The position numbers and the translations under genes were made by a program. Positions 12,099 to 12,876 of a stretch of DNA of 12,876 nt are shown here, piece after piece; positions within the stretch are counted from its first letter, which is position 1; each line of letters opens with the position of its first letter. The notes beneath the pieces are model-generated. The model was given only the letters and a program-made list of their open reading frames with translations, had not been told where the DNA came from and made no database searches. This stretch comes from Alysiella sp. (GTDB lineage: Bacteria > Pseudomonadota > Gammaproteobacteria > Burkholderiales > Neisseriaceae), in assembly GCF_030525755.1 (NCBI RefSeq), contig NZ_JAUNEC010000048.1:1-12876 (forward strand), in the 5' to 3' direction.

Positions 12099-12689
12099 AT
12101 GACAAAAATCATTCGCTTAACCACATTAATCGCCACATTGGCAGGCAGCTCTTTTGCTGTTGCCGAAACCACCTACAATAATGCTGGCTACAACAATGCC
12201 GAAACAGGCTTTTATGTTCAAGGTGATGTAGGTTTGGCACATGTTCGTGCAAACAGCAAATTTGAAAGTATCAAAAAATCCTACAAAGATTCCAAATTCT
12301 TACCACGTATTAGTGCAGGTTATGATTTTGGTAATTTCCGTGTAGCTGGCGATTACACGCGCTATGGCAAAGTAGATGAACGTACCAACAACGCAAGCGC
12401 ACAAACCAAAGCCCACAGCTTGGGTGTGTCTGCCATTTATGATTTCCCAACAGGCGATTTACAACCTTATGTAGGTGCACGTTTGGCAACCAACCACATT
12501 AAACGTGTTGAAACCACAACAACGCGCACAGTTAAAGAAAGCGAAACCAAATTGGGTGTAGGTGTATTGGCTGGTGTGGGCTATAAAATTGACAACAACA
12601 TGACTTTGGACGCCGGCTACCGTTACAATCATTTGGATTCCAATCTGAAATCACATGAAGCTACAGTAGGTTTGCGTTATAAATTCTAA
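12099..12689 (+). CDS. Opa-like outer membrane beta-barrel protein
   Basis: Small outer membrane protein of the opacity-porin type (Opa/NspA-like), 196 residues, probably an eight-stranded barrel. The signal peptide ends at A-V-A (20-22). The mature N-terminus holds a short YNNAG/YNNAE duplication (26-35). Alternating strands follow, for example TGFYVQGDVGLAHV, LPRISAGYDFGNFRVAGDYTRYG, AHSLGVSAIYDF and LQPYVGARLATNHI, ending in TVGLRYKF with the C-terminal Phe required for barrel insertion. AAGGA eight bases before the ATG supports the start. Predicted loops are short and charged (SKFESIKKSYKDSK; RVETTTTRTVKESE), unlike the large hypervariable loops of gonococcal Opa. The CTCTT coding repeats that switch neisserial opa genes are absent, so phase variation by that route is not expected. 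It could serve in adhesion or as a structural barrel. Confidence 0.88.
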   Translation: MTKIIRLTTLIATLAGSSFAVAETTYNNAGYNNAETGFYVQGDVGLAHVRANSKFESIKKSYKDSKFLPRISAGYDFGNFRVAGDYTRYGKVDERTNNASAQTKAHSLGVSAIYDFPTGDLQPYVGARLATNHIKRVETTTTRTVKESETKLGVGVLAGVGYKIDNNMTLDAGYRYNHLDSNLKSHEATVGLRYKF

Positions 12690-12719
12690 AATCCATTTTC
12701 TTATTTAAGAGAATACAAA

Positions 12720-12758
12720 AGGCTGCCTGAAAACATTTTTGTTGTTTTCAGGCAGCCT
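12720..12758. terminator. Bidirectional terminator made of two inverted DNA uptake sequences
   Basis: Exact DUS at 12720-12731 and its reverse at 12747-12758 extend to a perfect 16-base-pair stem with a seven-base loop. On the minus strand TTTT follows the stem, so it suits the convergent minus-strand gene best; on the plus strand it lies 30 bases after the Opa-like gene. Confidence 0.8.
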
Positions 12759-12775
12759 AAACTCATTTTATTAAG

Positions 12776-12876
12776 TCAATCCATATTTTTCCCCATTAAC
12801 TTAACTTTTCGTGCTTCAAACCCGGGATTATGCCAAATGCCGCCCTCTATTCTCCAAACATATCTATTTTTCGTTA
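12776..12876 (-). CDS. C-terminal end of a probable minus-strand gene
   Basis: On the minus strand one frame is open from the window edge for 32 codons and stops with TGA at 12778-12776. The sequence contains RYVWRIEGGIWHNPGFEARK, which reads like real protein. The other two minus-strand frames are closed by stops within ten codons. The DUS terminator with a T tail on this strand lies just after the stop, which supports a convergent gene. An open stretch of this length can arise by chance, so the call is tentative, and I do not recognise the family. Confidence 0.45.
   Translation of the reverse strand, partial: TKNRYVWRIEGGIWHNPGFEARKVKLMGKNMD

Noticed and set aside
1209..12758. CRISPR array or dispersed regulatory operator formed by the repeated 12-mer
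   Set aside because: Copies are irregularly spaced, occur in both orientations and inside genes, and match a known type of uptake sequence.

Overview
The window looks like chromosomal DNA from a member of the family Neisseriaceae. The main evidence is the 12-mer AGGCTGCCTGAA, which occurs as more than a dozen exact copies in both orientations. From memory this is the DNA uptake sequence (DUS) dialect of the Simonsiella branch, unlike the GCCGTCTGAA type of Neisseria. The moderately AT-rich composition, a ZnuD-type zinc receptor with a Neisseria-type Zur box, an Opa-like porin, an NfsB-like nitroreductase and Correia-like miniature elements all agree. Simonsiella or a close relative (Alysiella, Conchiformibius) is my best guess; a 16S or core-gene search would settle it.

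Left part (1-4876), all genes on the minus strand. A lipoprotein cut by the window edge lies downstream of a lipid-anchored subtype-B tannase-like esterase. Then come proA (proline synthesis) and tal (pentose phosphate pathway). A small Correia-like element sits between the first two genes and a larger one between the esterase and proA. An intrinsic terminator separates tal from proA. tal is divergent from kdsD (plus strand), which makes the arabinose-5-phosphate used for the Kdo of lipooligosaccharide.

Middle part (5846-8989). kdsD ends in a terminator-like hairpin of two inverted DUS, followed at once by a third Correia-like element. znuD follows on the minus strand and encodes a His-rich TonB-dependent outer membrane zinc receptor. 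Its promoter carries a perfect Zur operator directly downstream of the -10 hexamer. The 349 bases before the next gene hold this promoter, a hairpin, a DUS and a weak candidate promoter.

Right part (8990-12876), mostly plus strand. An NfsB-like nitroreductase and anmK (recycling of anhydro-MurNAc) are followed by the most striking region of the window, a textbook transcription attenuator at 10842-11043. It has a strong promoter, a 26-codon leader peptide containing Tyr-Trp-Trp-Tyr, three mutually exclusive RNA pairings and an intrinsic terminator. It is followed not by a recognisable trp gene but by a 168-residue protein I do not recognise. Then come a small exported protein with two cysteines, an eight-stranded Opa-like barrel protein, and the 3' end of a probable convergent gene that shares a DUS-hairpin terminator with it.

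No RNA genes, CRISPR arrays, complete insertion sequences or phage genes were seen. Apart from the orphan attenuator and the miniature elements the window is ordinary housekeeping and envelope gene content.
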